Part shown: positions 37,878 through 47,071 of the stretch, piece by piece
Numbering within the stretch: the stretch's first letter is position 1
Layout of the letters: every line of letters starts with the position of its first letter
NCBI GenBank assembly: GCA_934121875.1
Contig: CAKOVG010000001.1
Span: 17,840-81,839, forward strand
Source of the DNA: an uncultured Clostridia bacterium
GTDB taxonomy: Bacteria > Bacillota > Clostridia > TANB77 > CAG-508
Direction: 5' to 3'
Length of the DNA: 64,000 nt
Position numbers and translations under genes: made by a program
Notes under the pieces: generated by a model
The model's database searches: none
What the model saw: the letters and a program-made list of their open reading frames with translations, nothing else
What the model was told of the DNA's origin: nothing

Positions 37878-40286
37878 TTATTTTCTTAATTCTGCTCCTA
37901 AATTTTTTTCAAGTTCTGCAATTATTTCTTTCATAATTCCATTTACTTCTTCATCTTTTAATGTTCTATCTGGAACTCTAAATTTCAAACTATATGCAAC
38001 ACTCTTTTTATTTTCTCCAAGTTTTTCACTTCTATAAACATCAAATAGTTTAGCTTCTTCCAAGTTTTTCTTTGCTTTCTTTTGAATAATCTTTTCAATT
38101 TCTCCAACTTCAGTATTTTCATTTACAACCATTGCAATATCTCTTTCTATTGCTGGAAATTTTATAATTTGAGCATATTTTTTATTTTTTCTTGCATATT
38201 TTGTAAGTTTATCCAAATTAACTTCTGCTAGTAATACTCTTTGAGTTATATCATAATTTTTTGTAAGTAGTGGATTAGCCTCTCCAAATGTTGCAATTAC
38301 GTCATTTCCAACTACGAAGTTAGCACATCTACCTGGATGATACATTGCATTTTCTTTTTCTTTTTTAATGTCGAATCTAGAAACACCTGCTAGTTCTATT
38401 AAATTTTCTACTGTTCCTTTTAATGTATAAAAATCTTCTGAATCACTATACATACCAATTGTCAAAATATTGCTTTCTAAAGGTAATTCTCCGTTTTCAA
38501 TTGTTTCATTCTTATTTTGGTATATTCTTGATAAATCAAACAATTTTACATTTTTGTTTTTGTAATTGTTATTATTTGCAAGCATTTGCATCATTGTAGG
38601 TACAGATGTTGTTTTCATTAAATTATAGTCTTCACTAAGTGGATTTTGTATTCTTACAGCTTCTTTTAAGTATATATTATCTCCTGTAATGTTGCATTTA
38701 GCTAAATCTTTTTCGCTTAAAAATCCAAATGTGCAAATTTCTGATAGCCCAGTATTAACTAAAAATTTTGAAATTTCATCAGATATTTTTTGTTCTTTAT
38801 TTCTTCCACCTAAGGTAGTTTCTGCATTTATTAATGTAGTACCTAATTTGTCATACCCATAAAATCTTAAAACTTCTTCTGCAACATCTGCAAGTTGTTC
38901 AACATCTTGTCTAAAATATGGTGGAGTTATTATATCATTTTCAACTTTCATATCTAATTTTTCTAAAATTTTTATCATTTCTTGCTTTGATAAATTTATT
39001 CCTATTAAGGAATTTATTCTTTCTACATTTAACGGAATATTATTTACTTTTTGTTTCACTGGGTACACATCAACTTTTCCTTCTACTGCTTTTCCTGCGC
39101 CAATTAATTCTACTAATTCTACTGCTCTATTTACTGCTCTTATAGCATTTTCTGGAGATAATCCCTTTTCATAACGGCTAGATGCCTCTGTTCTTAATCC
39201 TACTGCTTTTGCTGTTTTTCTAACACTTCCTCCATTAAATACTGCTGATTCAAATACTACTGTTTGAGTATTTTCTTCTATCTCTGAATTTTGACCACCC
39301 ATAACACCTGCAATAGCTACTGGTTTTTTAGAGTCTGCAATAACTAGCATATTTTCATTTAGCTCTCTTTCTTGGTCATCTAACGTAATTATCTTTTCGC
39401 CTTTTTCAGCTCTTCTAACTGTAATATGCTTTCCATTAATTGAGTTTATATCAAAAGCATGCATTGGTTGGCCCATTTCTATCATAACATAGTTTGTAAT
39501 ATCTACTATGTTATTTATTGCTCTTACACCACAACTATTTAGTCTCTTTACCATCCAATCTGGAGATGATGCAATTTTTACATTTTTTACTACCCTAGCA
39601 ATATATCTATAGCATAGATCTGGTGCTGTAATTTCAACAGTTATTCCCTCTACATTGTCTTTATTTTCAACTTGCATTTCATCTATATTTTTGCGTGGTG
39701 CTTTAAAAGGCTCATCTAATGTTACTGCTACTTCTCTTCCCAAGCCTTCTATTGATAAGCAGTCTGGTCTATTGGGAGTAATTTCAAAGTCTATTACAGT
39801 TTGATTTATTCCTAGTACATCTTTTATATCTTCTCCTATCTTTTCTTCCATTTTTTTGTCTAATATCATTATTCCATCTTCAATTTGATTTGGATAATTA
39901 TTAATATCTAACCCTAACTCTCCTACAGAACACATCATTCCACAAGAGTCTACGCCTCTTAATTTTCCTGTTTTTATTTCTACTCCACCTGGAAGCTTTG
40001 CTCCATCTTTTGCTATTGGAACTATATTTCCAACATTAATATTTTTTGCTCCAGTTACTATTTGTAATACCTCTGTTTTTATATCTACTTTAGTTATTAC
40101 TAAATGGTCTGAATCTTCATGTGGCTTGATTTCAAGAATCTTTCCAACAACAACATTTTGAATATCAGCCCCTTGTTCTTCTATTGTTTCTACCTTAGAC
40201 CCTGTCATTGTTAATTTGTCTGCTAATTCTTTAGCAGTAACATTTATGTTTGTATATTCTTTTAGCCATTCTATACTTGCTTTCAT
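37878..40286 (-). CDS. pheT: Phenylalanyl-tRNA synthetase beta subunit
   Basis: Beta subunit of the alpha2-beta2 enzyme that charges tRNA-Phe. The 802-residue protein begins with the EMAP/tRNA-binding domain (about 40-150), followed by B3/B4 editing domains (MGQPMHAFD, RTEASSRYEKG), B5 and the inactive synthetase-like fold, and ends with the ferredoxin-like anticodon-binding domain. It follows pheS by 29 bases and is controlled by the Phe T-box leader upstream. Confidence 0.97.
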   Translation of the reverse strand: MKASIEWLKEYTNINVTAKELADKLTMTGSKVETIEEQGADIQNVVVGKILEIKPHEDSDHLVITKVDIKTEVLQIVTGAKNINVGNIVPIAKDGAKLPGGVEIKTGKLRGVDSCGMMCSVGELGLDINNYPNQIEDGIMILDKKMEEKIGEDIKDVLGINQTVIDFEITPNRPDCLSIEGLGREVAVTLDEPFKAPRKNIDEMQVENKDNVEGITVEITAPDLCYRYIARVVKNVKIASSPDWMVKRLNSCGVRAINNIVDITNYVMIEMGQPMHAFDINSINGKHITVRRAEKGEKIITLDDQERELNENMLVIADSKKPVAIAGVMGGQNSEIEENTQTVVFESAVFNGGSVRKTAKAVGLRTEASSRYEKGLSPENAIRAVNRAVELVELIGAGKAVEGKVDVYPVKQKVNNIPLNVERINSLIGINLSKQEMIKILEKLDMKVENDIITPPYFRQDVEQLADVAEEVLRFYGYDKLGTTLINAETTLGGRNKEQKISDEISKFLVNTGLSEICTFGFLSEKDLAKCNITGDNIYLKEAVRIQNPLSEDYNLMKTTSVPTMMQMLANNNNYKNKNVKLFDLSRIYQNKNETIENGELPLESNILTIGMYSDSEDFYTLKGTVENLIELAGVSRFDIKKEKENAMYHPGRCANFVVGNDVIATFGEANPLLTKNYDITQRVLLAEVNLDKLTKYARKNKKYAQIIKFPAIERDIAMVVNENTEVGEIEKIIQKKAKKNLEEAKLFDVYRSEKLGENKKSVAYSLKFRVPDRTLKDEEVNGIMKEIIAELEKNLGAELRK

Positions 40287-40315
40287 TTATATCATCCTTT
40301 CTTTTTCAATTAAAC

Positions 40316-41335
40316 TTAAAATTGTTTTAAGAATCTTACATCATTTTCATACAACAAACGCATATCATCAATTCCAAATTTGGCCATTGCAATTCTTTCT
40401 ACGCCAAATCCAAAGGCAAATCCTGAATATTCTTCTGGGTCAATTCCACAGTTTCTAAGTACATTTGGGTGTACCATTCCACAACCTAAAAGTTCTATCC
40501 AACCTTCTCCTTTACATACTCTACATCCTTTTCCTCCACATACAAAGCATGATACATCAGCTTCTGCACTTGGTTCTGTAAATGGGAAATGGTGTGGTCT
40601 AAACCTAATTTGTGTTTTTTCTCCCAAACATTTTTTAGCAAACATATCTAGTGTTCCTTTTAAATCAGCCATTGATATATTTTTGTCAATTACTAATCCT
40701 TCAATTTGATGAAATACTGGTGAATGTGTTGCATCTACACTGTCTGAACGATATACTGCGCCTGGGCAAATTATTTTTATTGGTGGCTTTTGGCTTTCCA
40801 TTACCCTTGCTTGTACTGGTGATGTTTGTGAACGAAGTACTATGTCATCAGTAATATAAAATGTGTCTTGTATATCTCTTGCTGGGTGGTCTGGTGGTGT
40901 ATTCAATTTATCAAAATTGTATGTAGCAAGTTCTATTTCTGGTCCATTTGCAATTTCATATCCCATACCAATAAATATTTCTTCTACATCTTTGATAATT
41001 TGTGTTATTGGGTGTACACTTCCCAAACTTATCTTTTTACTTGGCATTGTAACATCTATGTTTTCACTTACCAATCTATTTTGTATTTCTAAATCTGCAA
41101 AATGTTTTTCTCCTTCTTCTATTTCAGCTTCCAATTCGTCCCTTATTTGGTTTACTAAACTACCAATAATTGGTCTTTCTTCTTGTGAAAGACCTCCCAT
41201 TCCTCTTAGTATTAAAGTAAGCTCACCTTTTTTTCCTAAATATTTAACTCTTACTTCATCTAATTCTTTTGCATTTTTTGCACCATTTATTTCGTTTAGT
41301 GCATTCTCCTTAATTTTAGCAATTTTTTCTTGCAT
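40316..41335 (-). CDS. pheS: Phenylalanyl-tRNA synthetase alpha subunit
   Basis: Catalytic subunit of PheRS. The start is ATG 41335, with GGAAAGGAAG upstream; the longer frame runs back through the T-box terminator and is spurious. The 339-residue protein has an N-terminal coiled coil, class II motif 2 (around [13 protein letters not shown]), a zinc-like Cys cluster ([17 protein letters not shown]) and motif 3 [12 protein letters not shown]. It is the first gene of T-box-pheS-pheT. Confidence 0.96.
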   Translation of the reverse strand: MQEKIAKIKENALNEINGAKNAKELDEVRVKYLGKKGELTLILRGMGGLSQEERPIIGSLVNQIRDELEAEIEEGEKHFADLEIQNRLVSENIDVTMPSKKISLGSVHPITQIIKDVEEIFIGMGYEIANGPEIELATYNFDKLNTPPDHPARDIQDTFYITDDIVLRSQTSPVQARVMESQKPPIKIICPGAVYRSDSVDATHSPVFHQIEGLVIDKNISMADLKGTLDMFAKKCLGEKTQIRFRPHHFPFTEPSAEADVSCFVCGGKGCRVCKGEGWIELLGCGMVHPNVLRNCGIDPEEYSGFAFGFGVERIAMAKFGIDDMRLLYENDVRFLKQF

Positions 41336-41344
41336 ATAACTTCC

Positions 41345-41600
41345 TTTCCGGTTAATACAAAAAATCCGTTTTGCCCTATATAGGACGAAACGGATTCGTG
41401 GTACCACCTAAATTTATTAATTATTATAATTAACCTTATTATAGCTTTAACGTTGCAACCGCTTTTTTCTACTTTGTTTCAAAAAAAGACCTAAAAAAGT
41501 GAAATTTCTGTAAAAGTATAGTATAGGTTTCCACCAGCCCTACTCTCTAAAACTACATTGCCTTTTACCTACTTTGCTTTTTTGTTGGTTTTATTTTTAT
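41345..41600 (-). promoter_or_regulatory. T-box riboswitch leader of pheS-pheT
   Basis: The minus strand carries the T-box GGTGGTACCACG (41407-41396) followed by a terminator hairpin (AATCCGTTTCGTCC with its complement, 41395-41360) and T-run. A candidate Phe specifier TTC lies at 41503-41501, and a stem I AG-rich bulge (GAGAGTAGGG) near 41555. Uncharged tRNA-Phe would stabilise the antiterminator and switch pheST on. Confidence 0.92.
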
Positions 41601-41607
41601 GCTCTAT

Positions 41608-41636
41608 ATTTTAGCACCAATTTATGGTAAAATCAA
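41608..41636 (-). promoter_or_regulatory. Promoter of the pheS T-box transcript
   Basis: TTGATT (41636-41631), a 17-base spacer and TAAAAT (41613-41608). Confidence 0.65.
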
Positions 41637-41781
41637 GTGTTTTTTGATTATTTCAAATTTTCTATATTTACGCACCATACAATACACTATCCATTTTTGT
41701 TACATTTTATTATACTATAAAAAATTAACTTTTATTTTTTTTATTCATATAATATATCAAAATATTTGTGGAGGTATTACT

Positions 41782-42666
41782 GTGAAAAAAAATTTATTTA
41801 TTGGTTGTGGTACCGCTTTGGTTACTCCTTTTAATGAATATGGGGTTGACTTTGATACTCTAAAAACTCTTATTGATTTTCAAATTCAGCAAGGTGCTGA
41901 TGCCCTTATTATTCTTGGAACAACTGGCGAGGCAACTACAATGACTTTAGAAGAAAAAAAGCAAGTTGTTAAATTTACAATTGACAATGTACATAGGCAA
42001 ATTCCTATTATTGTTGGAGCTGGTGGTAACAATACAAAAGATGTAATTGAGTTTAGCCAATACCTTGAAAGTGTTGGTGTGGATGGCTTACTGCTTGTTA
42101 CGCCATATTACAACAAAACTACTCAAAGTGGCTTAATTATGCATTATTCTGAGATTGCAAAAAATACTTCTCTGCCAATTATTTTATATAATGTACCTAG
42201 TAGAACAGGTCTAAATATAGAACCTGAAACTTGTGTAGAACTATCTAAAATTACTAACATTGTTGCTATAAAAGAAGCAAGTGGTAACATTTCGCAAATA
42301 GCTAAAATTGTTAGTTTATGTGGCGACAATTTAAATATTTACTCTGGTAACGATGATCAAATTCTTCCTATTTTATCTTTAGGTGGAATTGGTGTTATTT
42401 CTGTTCTTTCAAATATTGCACCTACGTTTGTGCATAATATGGTTTTTGATTATTTGAGTGGTAATTATACTTTGGCAAAAGATTCGCAAATAGAAGCAAT
42501 TTCTCTTATAAATACTTTATTTAGTGAAACTAACCCTATACCAGTAAAATCAGCACTATCTATGATGGGATATGATGGTATGCAAATTCGTTTACCTTTA
42601 GTTCCTATGTCATTAGAAGGTCAGAAAAATCTAAAAAAAGAATTACAAAGATTCAAGTTAATTTAA
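41782..42666 (+). CDS. dapA: 4-hydroxy-tetrahydrodipicolinate synthase DapA
   Basis: Condenses aspartate semialdehyde with pyruvate in the lysine/diaminopimelate pathway. The start is GTG 41782 after GGAGG; the upstream in-frame extension covers the promoter region. The 294-residue TIM barrel has GTALVTPF, GTTGEATT, the YNVPSRTG tyrosine motif and the Schiff-base lysine in AIKEASGN. It is followed by an HD-domain gene and dapB on the same strand, giving a partial DAP cluster for peptidoglycan and spore dipicolinate. Confidence 0.97.
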   Translation: MKKNLFIGCGTALVTPFNEYGVDFDTLKTLIDFQIQQGADALIILGTTGEATTMTLEEKKQVVKFTIDNVHRQIPIIVGAGGNNTKDVIEFSQYLESVGVDGLLLVTPYYNKTTQSGLIMHYSEIAKNTSLPIILYNVPSRTGLNIEPETCVELSKITNIVAIKEASGNISQIAKIVSLCGDNLNIYSGNDDQILPILSLGGIGVISVLSNIAPTFVHNMVFDYLSGNYTLAKDSQIEAISLINTLFSETNPIPVKSALSMMGYDGMQIRLPLVPMSLEGQKNLKKELQRFKLI

Positions 42667-42769
42667 TGTTAATTTTTGTTAATTTATTAAAATTCTATTA
42701 AATTAGTATCATTTTGTGGTACTATATGATATAATTAAAATAGAGTTTTTAAAAAGGGGAATTTGCTTT

Positions 42770-43321
42770 ATGACAACAAAAGATTTAATAGTTGAAAACA
42801 CCTCTTTAGAAGAGTTTTTCACTATTATAAATGATTTAGTTAAAAATGTTAAGGTTCAAGAAATGAAAATATATAATCAACATGCACACACTTCTTGCTA
42901 TAAGCACTGTATGCAGGTTGCATATTATACCTATATAGTTTGCAAAAAGTTAAACCTAGACTATGTTTCTGCCACTCGTGGTGCAATGCTTCATGATTTA
43001 TTTCTATATGACTGGCACACTCATATTAGAGAAGACAAAAGTTGGAAAGGACAGCATGCTTTTATGCATCCTAAAATTGCATTAAAAAATGCTACTGAAA
43101 TTTTTAATTTGAATGATATAGAAAAAGATGTAATTGTTAATCATATGTGGCCAGTTACTATTAAATTTCCACATTACAAAGAAACTGTTGTAGTTACTTT
43201 TGCAGATAAGTATAGTGCTTTAGTTGAAACTTTTAAACATATTAGAGGCATTTTACATACAAAAAAATTCTATAAATATGCTTATGTATTTTTAAGTTTA
43301 ATTGTTTTTAGAATAATATAA
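42770..43321 (+). CDS. HD-domain phosphohydrolase
   Basis: The start is ATG 42770 after AAGGGGAA. The 183-residue protein has metal-binding HD motifs: His in YKHCMQVAYY, the HD pair in AMLHDLFLYDWH, a further conserved His in VNHMWPV and an Asp in ADKYSALVE. This fits small HD hydrolases acting on nucleotides or signalling phosphodiesters. It lies between dapA and dapB, but the link to lysine synthesis is positional only. The protein ends just before a REP-like repeat. Confidence 0.85.
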   Translation: MTTKDLIVENTSLEEFFTIINDLVKNVKVQEMKIYNQHAHTSCYKHCMQVAYYTYIVCKKLNLDYVSATRGAMLHDLFLYDWHTHIREDKSWKGQHAFMHPKIALKNATEIFNLNDIEKDVIVNHMWPVTIKFPHYKETVVVTFADKYSALVETFKHIRGILHTKKFYKYAYVFLSLIVFRII

Positions 43322-43351
43322 ATTTGATTGAATATATTAAATTATGATTCC

Positions 43352-43420
43352 TTGGGACGGAGTTAAAAGTCATTGTTAATTTAAAAAAAGGTGATTTTTG
43401 ACCCCGTCCCAAAAGTCACC
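43352..43420. repeat. REP-like inverted repeat (GGGACGG family), copy 1
   Basis: TTGGGACGGAGTTAAAAG and its imperfect complement CTTTTTGACCCCGTCCCAA-like arm form a hairpin between the HD gene and dapB. The same motif recurs at 56322-56443. Confidence 0.8.
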
Positions 43421-43440
43421 CAAAGTTGTTGGAGGTTTTT

Positions 43441-44178
43441 ATGATTAAGGTTTTGGTAAATGGTATTAATGGAAAAATGGGTAGTGAAGTTGCAAAGTTG
43501 ATAAATCTACATCCAAATATGCATTTGTTAGGTGGTCTTAACAGAAAATGTATGCATAACCTTTCATACCCTATTTACAATGATTTTAACAATATTTTTG
43601 AACTTCCTAATGTTATTATTGATTTTTCAACTCCTGAAGCCACTATTGGTATTTTAGATTTTGCTATATTAAAAAATATTGCGCTTGTAATTGCTACTAC
43701 TGGTTTTACTAAAGAACAGCAAACTAAAATTTTAGACGCTTCTAAGCATATTGCTATCTTTCAGTCTGCAAATATGTCTTATGAAATTGCCTTAATGAAG
43801 GATATTGTAAGTAATCTTTCTCAAAAGCTTCCAAATTCTGAAATTGAAATTGTAGAAACACATCATAATAGAAAAGTAGACAGTCCTAGTGGAACTGCAT
43901 TAGCTCTTGCTAATGCTATTCAAGAGGCAAATGATAATAAGTATTATTATGAATTTAATAGAATGCAAAAACATGAAAAAAGAAATCCAAATGAAATTGG
44001 ATTTTCTAGTATTCGTGGTGGTAATATTGTTGGTGAACACAGTGTAATATTTTTTAATGATAATGAATGTTTTGAGGTTAGGCACACAGCTTATTCTCGC
44101 AGTATTTTTGCCGAAGGAGCCTTGAAAGCTGCTGAATTTATAGTAAAGCAACCTGCAGGATATTACAATAATATTTAA
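43441..44178 (+). CDS. dapB: 4-hydroxy-tetrahydrodipicolinate reductase DapB
   Basis: NAD(P)H-dependent reductase after DapA. The start is ATG 43441 with GGAGG five bases upstream. The 245-residue protein has the Rossmann motif VNGINGKMG, IDFSTPEA, ATTGFTKEQ and the catalytic HHNRKVDSPSGTA. Its last four bases overlap the convergent DUF4363-like gene. The REP-like hairpin upstream may reduce read-through from the HD gene. Confidence 0.96.
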   Translation: MIKVLVNGINGKMGSEVAKLINLHPNMHLLGGLNRKCMHNLSYPIYNDFNNIFELPNVIIDFSTPEATIGILDFAILKNIALVIATTGFTKEQQTKILDASKHIAIFQSANMSYEIALMKDIVSNLSQKLPNSEIEIVETHHNRKVDSPSGTALALANAIQEANDNKYYYEFNRMQKHEKRNPNEIGFSSIRGGNIVGEHSVIFFNDNECFEVRHTAYSRSIFAEGALKAAEFIVKQPAGYYNNI

Positions 44179-44564
44179 AATATATTTACTATTTTCAGTG
44201 TAGATTTGTCTTTTATGTGCTCTAGTATAAATATGCAGTTATTTAAATCTTTTATTGCTAAGTCATAACTTTCTGTTTCTACCTCAGCTTTCAATTTTGT
44301 AAGTTCTGTGCTTACTTTTTCGAGCTCATCATGTTCTATATAATAAGCTAAAGTTTCTGACTTTTCGTCCCATATATCATTTATTTTACTTATGTGATTT
44401 TGAGCTTCATGTTTTTTTACATTTTCATTCGAAATTTCATTTTTAAAAGTATTAAGTTCTTCATTCATTGTCTTAACTGTTTTATTTGTATTGTTTTGAG
44501 TTATAATATTTCCTGCTATAACTAGCACTATTATTATAATTATAATAACTAATTCCTTATACAT
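44175..44564 (-). CDS. DUF4363-like membrane-anchored protein
   Basis: 129 residues: an N-terminal transmembrane helix (5-22) and an extracytoplasmic helical domain rich in Glu/Lys with a conserved DIWDEKSETLAYYIEHDELEK-like segment, the hallmark of DUF4363 proteins. Typically encoded beside a DUF421 gene in Clostridia, as here (nine bases away). Function unknown; the pair is often tied to sporulation or membrane homeostasis, which is inference only. Confidence 0.82.
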   Translation of the reverse strand: MYKELVIIIIIIVLVIAGNIITQNNTNKTVKTMNEELNTFKNEISNENVKKHEAQNHISKINDIWDEKSETLAYYIEHDELEKVSTELTKLKAEVETESYDLAIKDLNNCIFILEHIKDKSTLKIVNIF

Positions 44565-44573
44565 ATTTCTCCT

Positions 44574-45245
44574 CTATTTTTCTTTTTTCTGACAGAAAAT
44601 TTGTCCCTTTCCATCATAAGTCACTATTAAGGCTTCGTGTGGTGTCATATTAAATTTCTCCACTTGTTTTTTTAGCCATATTTCATTTTTACCAATTTTT
44701 CTTAAATTTTCATTTAACATTTTTCCGTCTATTACTAAATCATATGGTAAACCTTCATAATCTGGCTCAATATTAAAATCTTCTGGCGTTGTTGTGCGTT
44801 TGTTAGGTTTTTGAATGACAGTTACTTGCCCACTTGTTTCTAATATTGCATATTCAACATCTCCTAAATTTACAACATTGTTTCCTCTTAATCTTTCTTC
44901 TAACTCATTTATAGTAAATCTTTCTTTTTTTAAAGCTTTTTCGTCTATCTTTCCTCTATATATTAGTATTGTTGGTCTTCCACACAAAATTTCTCTTCCT
45001 CGTATGCTTTTGATGTTTATAATAGAAATTACTAAGTGCATTACTAAAAGTCCTAAGATTGGTATAATTCCATTTGTAATTGGTATTCCAACATCTGTCA
45101 TAGGTATTGAAGCTAAATCGGCTATCATAATTGAAATTGCAAGTTCAAATGGCTGTAATTGTCCTATTTCTCTTTTTCCCATTAACCTCATAACTACTAA
45201 AACGAGTATGTATAATACAATAGTTCTTATTAAAGTAATTATCAT
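44574..45245 (-). CDS. DUF421 (YetF-like) membrane protein
   Basis: 223 residues with three N-terminal transmembrane helices (1-20, 32-52, 58-80) and two YetF-type cytoplasmic domains. The signature LMGKREIGQLQPFELAI-like stretch is complete, followed by GRPTILIYRGKID and FNIEPDYEGLPYDLVIDG. Family members occur in many spore-formers and include a B. subtilis group needed for spore germination membranes. It is upstream of and co-transcribed with the DUF4363-like gene. Confidence 0.9.
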   Translation of the reverse strand: MIITLIRTIVLYILVLVVMRLMGKREIGQLQPFELAISIMIADLASIPMTDVGIPITNGIIPILGLLVMHLVISIINIKSIRGREILCGRPTILIYRGKIDEKALKKERFTINELEERLRGNNVVNLGDVEYAILETSGQVTVIQKPNKRTTTPEDFNIEPDYEGLPYDLVIDGKMLNENLRKIGKNEIWLKKQVEKFNMTPHEALIVTYDGKGQIFCQKKEK

Positions 45246-45388
45246 TTTTTTAATCCTTTCATAAGTTTTTAATATAATTTTGAGCTAAAATAAAAAAAAA
45301 TATTCATTGTTTGAATAATTTTTGTTTTTAAGTAAATAATAAAATTAGCAAACCATGTAACTTATTTTAAAATTAAGGAGGTTTAGAC

Positions 45389-45763
45389 ATGTCAAACGAA
45401 AATACAAATACAAGATCTAATACTAAAAGTACCACTTGGCAAATAATTGGTAGATTAATTACTGCAGCCATAGTTCTTGCTATTACAGCATTTTTTACAC
45501 CTGGTTTTAACATTAGTAACTTTTGGGCTTTAGCCGCTGCAGCAATTGTACTTACAGTTATCGACTATTTAATTACTAAATTTACTGGTTTACATGCTAG
45601 TTCTTTTGGTAAAGGTTTTGTAGGTTTTGTTCTTTCTGCTATGGTATTATATGTAACACAATACTTTGTTGCAGGTTATACTGTTTCTTGGATGGCCGCA
45701 ATAGTTGGTGCACTAGTATATGGTGTTGTAGATTACTTTATACCTGGTGAACAACAATATTAA
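45389..45763 (+). CDS. Small four-helix membrane protein (DUF2512/holin-like)
   Basis: 124 residues preceded by AAGGAGG. After a polar Asn/Thr-rich start (1-17) come four transmembrane helices (about 20-38, 46-64, 78-94, 97-115) and a PGEQQY end. The topology and the FTPGFNISNFWALAAAA stretch recall DUF2512/YndM or phage-holin superfamily IV proteins. No phage genes are nearby, so a lysis role is not supported. Confidence 0.72.
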   Translation: MSNENTNTRSNTKSTTWQIIGRLITAAIVLAITAFFTPGFNISNFWALAAAAIVLTVIDYLITKFTGLHASSFGKGFVGFVLSAMVLYVTQYFVAGYTVSWMAAIVGALVYGVVDYFIPGEQQY

Positions 45764-45767
45764 AGTA

Positions 45768-45795
45768 AAAGGCTTTTGCAAATGCAAAAGCCTTT
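45768..45795. terminator. Bidirectional terminator
   Basis: AAAGGCTTTTGCA and TGCAAAAGCCTTT pair perfectly around AA between the four-helix protein gene and glmU. Confidence 0.88.
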
Positions 45796-45799
45796 ATTT

Positions 45800-47056
45800 C
45801 TATTTTCCCTTATTCCATTCTTCTTTGTTAGTTTGTCTTTCTCTAGCAATACTCAAGGCTTCTGATGGCACATCTTGAGTAATTGTTGAACCTGCTGCAA
45901 CTAAAACATGGTCTCCTAAAGTTACAGGTGCCACTAAGTTTACATTTGATCCTATAAAACAGTTGTCTCCAATTTTTGTTTTGTGTTTATTTTTTCCGTC
46001 ATAATTACATGTAATTGTTCCACAACCAATATTACATTTTGTTCCTATCTCACAGTCTCCCATGTATGATAAGTGTGGTACTTTTGAACCTTCTGCAATA
46101 ATTGCTTTTTTAATTTCTACAAAACTTCCAACTTTTACTTTGTCTGCCAATTTGCATCCTTCACGAATATATGCATTTGGTCCTATGTTGCAGTCTTCCC
46201 CAATTACAACACCTGATTTAATAGTTGTGTTTGGATGAATTACTGTGTCCATTCCAATTTTTACATCTTCGTAAATATATGTTGTGTTAATATCTTCTAT
46301 TGTTACACCATTGTTCATATGCATTGTGTTGATTTTTATTCTTAAAATTCTTGTTAGCATTTCTAATTGAATTTTCGTGTTAAGGCTTAAAATTTCTGTA
46401 TTGTCTTCTACTAAAACTCCTCCAATTTTTTTGCCAGATGCAACTAACATTTTAATTACATCTGTTAAATAGTATAGTCCCATACTATTCTTCTTTAAAG
46501 TTCCAATAACTTTAACTATTTCTGAAATTTCAAAGCAATATACTCCTGCATTTACTTCTAATCTTTTCTTTTCTTCTTCTGATAGTTCTTTTTCTTCTAT
46601 AATTTCTGTAATTTTATTATTTACTCTAATAACTCTACCATATCCTGTTGGTTCACTTATAATACCTGTAAGTATTGTAGCTGCTTCATTTTCCTCCTCA
46701 GATTTTTCTACAATTTCTTTAATAGTTTCTGGTGTAATCAATGGTATATTTCCATTTGCAATTACAACTCTACCGTTTTTACTCTCTAAGTAATTTGTTG
46801 CCTGCATAATTGCGTGACCTGTTCCTAAACAACCTTTTTGTTCTAAATATGTAACCTCATCTTTTAAAATTCCTTCTATTTCTTCTCTGTTTTCTCCAAC
46901 AATAACTGCAACATCTTCTATTCCAGCTTTCTTCATACTGTCAACAACTCTTTTAATAACTGCCTTTCCATATAACTCTTGTGCTAATTTTGATTTTTTT
47001 GATTTCATTCTGTCATCTGTTCCTGCTGCCATTACTAAACCTATTACATTTTCCAT
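45800..47056 (-). CDS. glmU: GlmU-like protein with intact acetyltransferase and degenerate uridylyltransferase domain
   Basis: GlmU normally acetylates GlcN-1-P and then makes UDP-GlcNAc. The C-terminal left-handed beta-helix is intact (HLSYMGDCEIG, GTITCNYDG, FIGSNVNLVAPV), so acetylation is expected. In the N-terminal domain the GxGTRM loop reads GTDDRM (12-17) and the metal-binding Asp of GDVPL is Asn103 (GNIPL), which argues against uridylyl transfer. The length of 418 is slightly short. It is co-transcribed, 15 bases after a UAP1-type pyrophosphorylase that could supply the missing step. Confidence 0.88.
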   Translation of the reverse strand: MENVIGLVMAAGTDDRMKSKKSKLAQELYGKAVIKRVVDSMKKAGIEDVAVIVGENREEIEGILKDEVTYLEQKGCLGTGHAIMQATNYLESKNGRVVIANGNIPLITPETIKEIVEKSEEENEAATILTGIISEPTGYGRVIRVNNKITEIIEEKELSEEEKKRLEVNAGVYCFEISEIVKVIGTLKKNSMGLYYLTDVIKMLVASGKKIGGVLVEDNTEILSLNTKIQLEMLTRILRIKINTMHMNNGVTIEDINTTYIYEDVKIGMDTVIHPNTTIKSGVVIGEDCNIGPNAYIREGCKLADKVKVGSFVEIKKAIIAEGSKVPHLSYMGDCEIGTKCNIGCGTITCNYDGKNKHKTKIGDNCFIGSNVNLVAPVTLGDHVLVAAGSTITQDVPSEALSIARERQTNKEEWNKGK

Positions 47057-47071
47057 AATAAACTTTCTCCT

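Noticed and set aside
41599..41781. N-terminal extension of dapA
   Set aside because: The extension crosses the divergent pheS promoter region and the GTG at 41782 has a strong GGAGG, giving the normal 294-residue enzyme.
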